A stretch of 33,413 nucleotides of DNA from Polyangiaceae bacterium (GTDB lineage: Bacteria; Myxococcota_A; Polyangia; Polyangiales; Polyangiaceae), in the NCBI GenBank assembly GCA_009781005.1, contig WQYX01000047.1:1-33413 (forward strand). Reading direction: 5' to 3'. The translations under genes and the position numbers were made by a program. Below the pieces are notes generated by a model. It ran no database searches, was not told where the DNA came from, and worked only from the letters and a program-made list of their open reading frames with translations. This document shows positions 32,060-33,413 of this stretch, in pieces. Within the stretch, counting starts at the first letter, position 1; each line of letters begins with the position of its first letter.

Positions 32060-32389
32060 GGATTCGAGGTAAAACCTGCAGGCGGCGACGCCAAAGCTAT
32101 TGAGGATTTCGGACTTGCAGCAAAAGGGCGGCCCGGTGGACGCATTGGTCTCATGCTCGACGCAGACGACCAACAGGGTAAACACGCTGCAGATCGCTGG
32201 AATCATGTGCGAGACGTGTTGACCGGACTGGTTGGGAGACTTCCGGATGCAGGATGGATTGGCGATACGAATCTGGGGCCGCGCGTCGGCGTATGGATCA
32301 TGCTGGACAACCATGCCGATGGCGGTCTTGAAGCCTTTCTCACTCCATTTGTGCCGGGCCGCGGAGGATCTCTCATGGGCTTTCGCTCA
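32060..32389 (+). pseudogene. TOPRIM (DUF3226-like) remnant, partner of the ruined ATPase
   Basis: The frame encodes FEVKPAGGDAKAIEDFGLAA, then RIGLMLDADD, DRWNHVRDVL and RVGVWIMLDNHADGGLEAFL. This agrees with DUF3226-type TOPRIM proteins encoded after an AAA_15 ATPase (VGIVxDAD for the DxD metal site, VGVWxMPDN...LExFL). The N-terminal strand with the catalytic Glu is missing. The C-terminus is replaced by element A copy 3, which starts at 32390 after a TCA. The ATPase remnant at 31556 and this fragment appear to be one cassette collapsed by deletion. Confidence 0.65.
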
Positions 32390-32498
32390 GAGCGTGCGGG
32401 GCACGCCTGCCGCGCGAAATCGATTCGTCGGTTGGGCGCTCCGGCGCCTGCGCACGTACGAAAAGTACGCTTTCGCCGGCTCCTCGCGCTCCGCCCTA
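32390..32498 (+). mobile_element. element A, copy 3 (truncated, 109 bp)
   Basis: The left end GAGCGTGCGGGGCACGCC follows a TCA (32387-32389). The interior matches copy 1 (AAATCGATTCG, GCGCACGTACGAAAAGTACG, TCCTCGCGCTCCGCCCTA). It ends at the TA at 32497-32498, exactly the dinucleotide that element C occupies in copy 2, and element D begins there. The right half of element A is not present beyond D, so this copy was later shortened. Confidence 0.8.
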
Positions 32499-32567
32499 GC
32501 CCGGATCATTCATGACGCGATTTCTGCAGACGGCCGAGACCGCAATCGCGTCATGAATGATCCGGGC
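32499..32567. mobile_element. element D, short copy (69 bp)
   Basis: The 24-bp ends (starting GCCCGGATCATTCATGACGC) are perfect inverted repeats around a 21-base centre that includes GGCCGAGACCGC. TA flanks both sides (32497-32498, 32568-32569). With only 69 bases it is almost all hairpin. It shares ends and centre with the long copy at 26771-26949. Confidence 0.85.
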
Positions 32568-32570
32568 TAG

Positions 32571-33099
32571 AGCTTCTGGCGGACCCTCAATATCCCCGTC
32601 ACGGGTAACCCGAGCAACCGGGCGAAGAGCGCCGGCCTCCTGCCCGCGGTCGCTCCGGTCATCGTCGGACCGTTCAAGGTATCGCATTCTCCACGTCTGC
32701 GCGCACCATCGCGACGAACGCGTCCTCCACGGGTACGCGCGTCTTGCGGATCGATCGAATGAGACCGTGACCTTCGAGCACACGATCCGCACGACCATTT
32801 CCGGGTTGCCGCTGTCACGCGTGGCGCTTTTGATGTCGCCATCACGTCGTCCCCTATCCGGATCGATGGTCATCCCATGCTGACCAAAAGACGATCCAGG
32901 TTATTGCCTAATGACGGGGCGTTCATCCAACTATCCGCAGGATTTCTTTGTTGTTTCCCAAGACTTCTCGGCAACATCAAGCTTGTCCAAAACGCTGGCA
33001 TGCGTCGTGGATGGATTTTTCCGAAGCGGGGAGCACCGTTTGAATCATGCCTTCGTCAAGCACGAAGGAGGCCCCCGCCGCTTTAGGGAGATTTTTAGA
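32571..33099. other. spacer without a recognised gene
   Basis: Several frames are open for about 100 codons on both strands (for example WRTLNIPVTGNPSNRAKSAG on the plus strand from about 32578), but none has a plausible start plus a family I recognise. It may contain fragments of a secreted protein. A GGGAG at 33086-33090 belongs to the next gene. Confidence 0.4.
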
Positions 33100-33413
33100 A
33101 TGATCGACATGCGCAGGATGCTCGCGCGCGGGGGCGGGGGCGATACTTGTTTTGGTTCTTGTCGGGTGCTCGGGCAGGTCTTCGGATAAGGTTGCACCGG
33201 GCGATTGCAACCCTTTGGTTGCTTCATGCGAAGTCGGTAATGAATGCATGATCGCCATCGATTGCGTATCGAATCTTTGTTTTCAGGGGGTTTGTCGAAC
33301 ACCGTCACCGGCCAATGGCAAGAAAGATGGTGATGAGACGGATATCGACTGTGGCGGCTCAATGGCGCCTGCATGCCTCGACGGCATGGGCTGTCTCGTT
33401 GGAGCAGACTGCG
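33100..33413 (+). pseudogene. Cys-rich lipoprotein, frameshifted in a G tract and cut by the window edge
   Basis: An ATG at 33100 with GGGAG upstream opens MIDMRRMLARGGGG. Two runs of five G (33130-33134, 33136-33140) follow, and this frame soon ends. In the +1 frame, directly after the run, the sequence reads ILVLVLVGCSGRSS, a textbook lipobox, and continues to the window end with a Cys-rich protein (CEVGNECMIAIDCVSNLC, KKDGDETDIDCGG, GMGCLVGADC). Removing one G joins a basic start, a hydrophobic leader and the lipobox Cys. The KDGDETDxDCGG...CxxGADC module recurs in myxobacterial secreted proteins. The shift may be a mutation, phase variation or a sequencing error. The 3' end lies outside the window. 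Confidence 0.7.

Overview
The window looks like a chromosomal stretch of a high-GC Gram-negative bacterium, most likely a myxobacterium (Myxococcota, Polyangiales-like). This is an inference. It rests on many lipoproteins with Asp/Ala- or Cys-rich low-complexity regions, a DGDETDIDCGG-type Cys-rich lipoprotein at the right end, a pseudokinase/GYF-like/single-TM protein, a GbsR-like regulator, a P-protein PheA, and long spacers full of palindromic repeats. No rRNA, tRNA or CRISPR array was seen.

Layout. 1-3232 is gene-poor and scarred: a 93-bp repeat occurs at both ends (1-93, 2944-3036), with a hypothetical ORF, a TMEM175-like channel and a transposase tail between. 3233-5633 holds a YdjM-like membrane protein, two lipoproteins and a small coiled-coil protein. 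5645-9716 (minus) holds a pseudokinase-like membrane protein and a translationally coupled pair (DEAD-box helicase and a one-TM protein). 9825-12899 (plus) is a tight run: polyprenyl diphosphate synthase, GbsR/MarR regulator, outer-membrane beta-barrel. 13131-14876 is aceK. 14920-17318 (minus) is a two-gene cassette, a winged-helix/OLD-like ATPase plus a TOPRIM protein resembling DUF4276, with the look of an anti-phage defence module. 17769-24105 holds a TPR protein, a predicted aminopeptidase, an L,D-transpeptidase, a proline-linker membrane protein and a lipoprotein FKBP. 24225-28503 holds IS and rluA debris, a VWA lipoprotein, a disordered protein, pheA and a small membrane protein. 29239-31475 is a split MFS/spermidine-synthase-like pair. 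31556-32389 is a decayed second ATPase + TOPRIM cassette. The window ends in a Cys-rich lipoprotein gene with an apparent one-base frameshift in a G tract.

The most unusual content is a population of short non-coding mobile elements, here named A to D. Element B (about 180 bp, a chain of six hairpins, 4-bp YTAR duplications) occurs twice. Element A (TIR GAGCGTGTAGGGCAGCC, 3-bp TNA duplications) occurs in three recognisable copies plus an end remnant. Elements C and D (TA or TA-like duplications) sit inside or against copies of A, at the same TA. In at least three cases the duplicated target is the stop codon of the neighbouring gene, so the element begins exactly where the protein ends and the protein stays intact. 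A further repeat family rich in GACG/CGTC and two 21-nt palindromes occupy other spacers.

No single pathway links the window. The recurring themes are envelope and lipoprotein functions, central metabolism (AceK, PheA, prenyl diphosphate synthase), two ATPase+TOPRIM cassettes (one intact, one ruined) and mobile-element debris.
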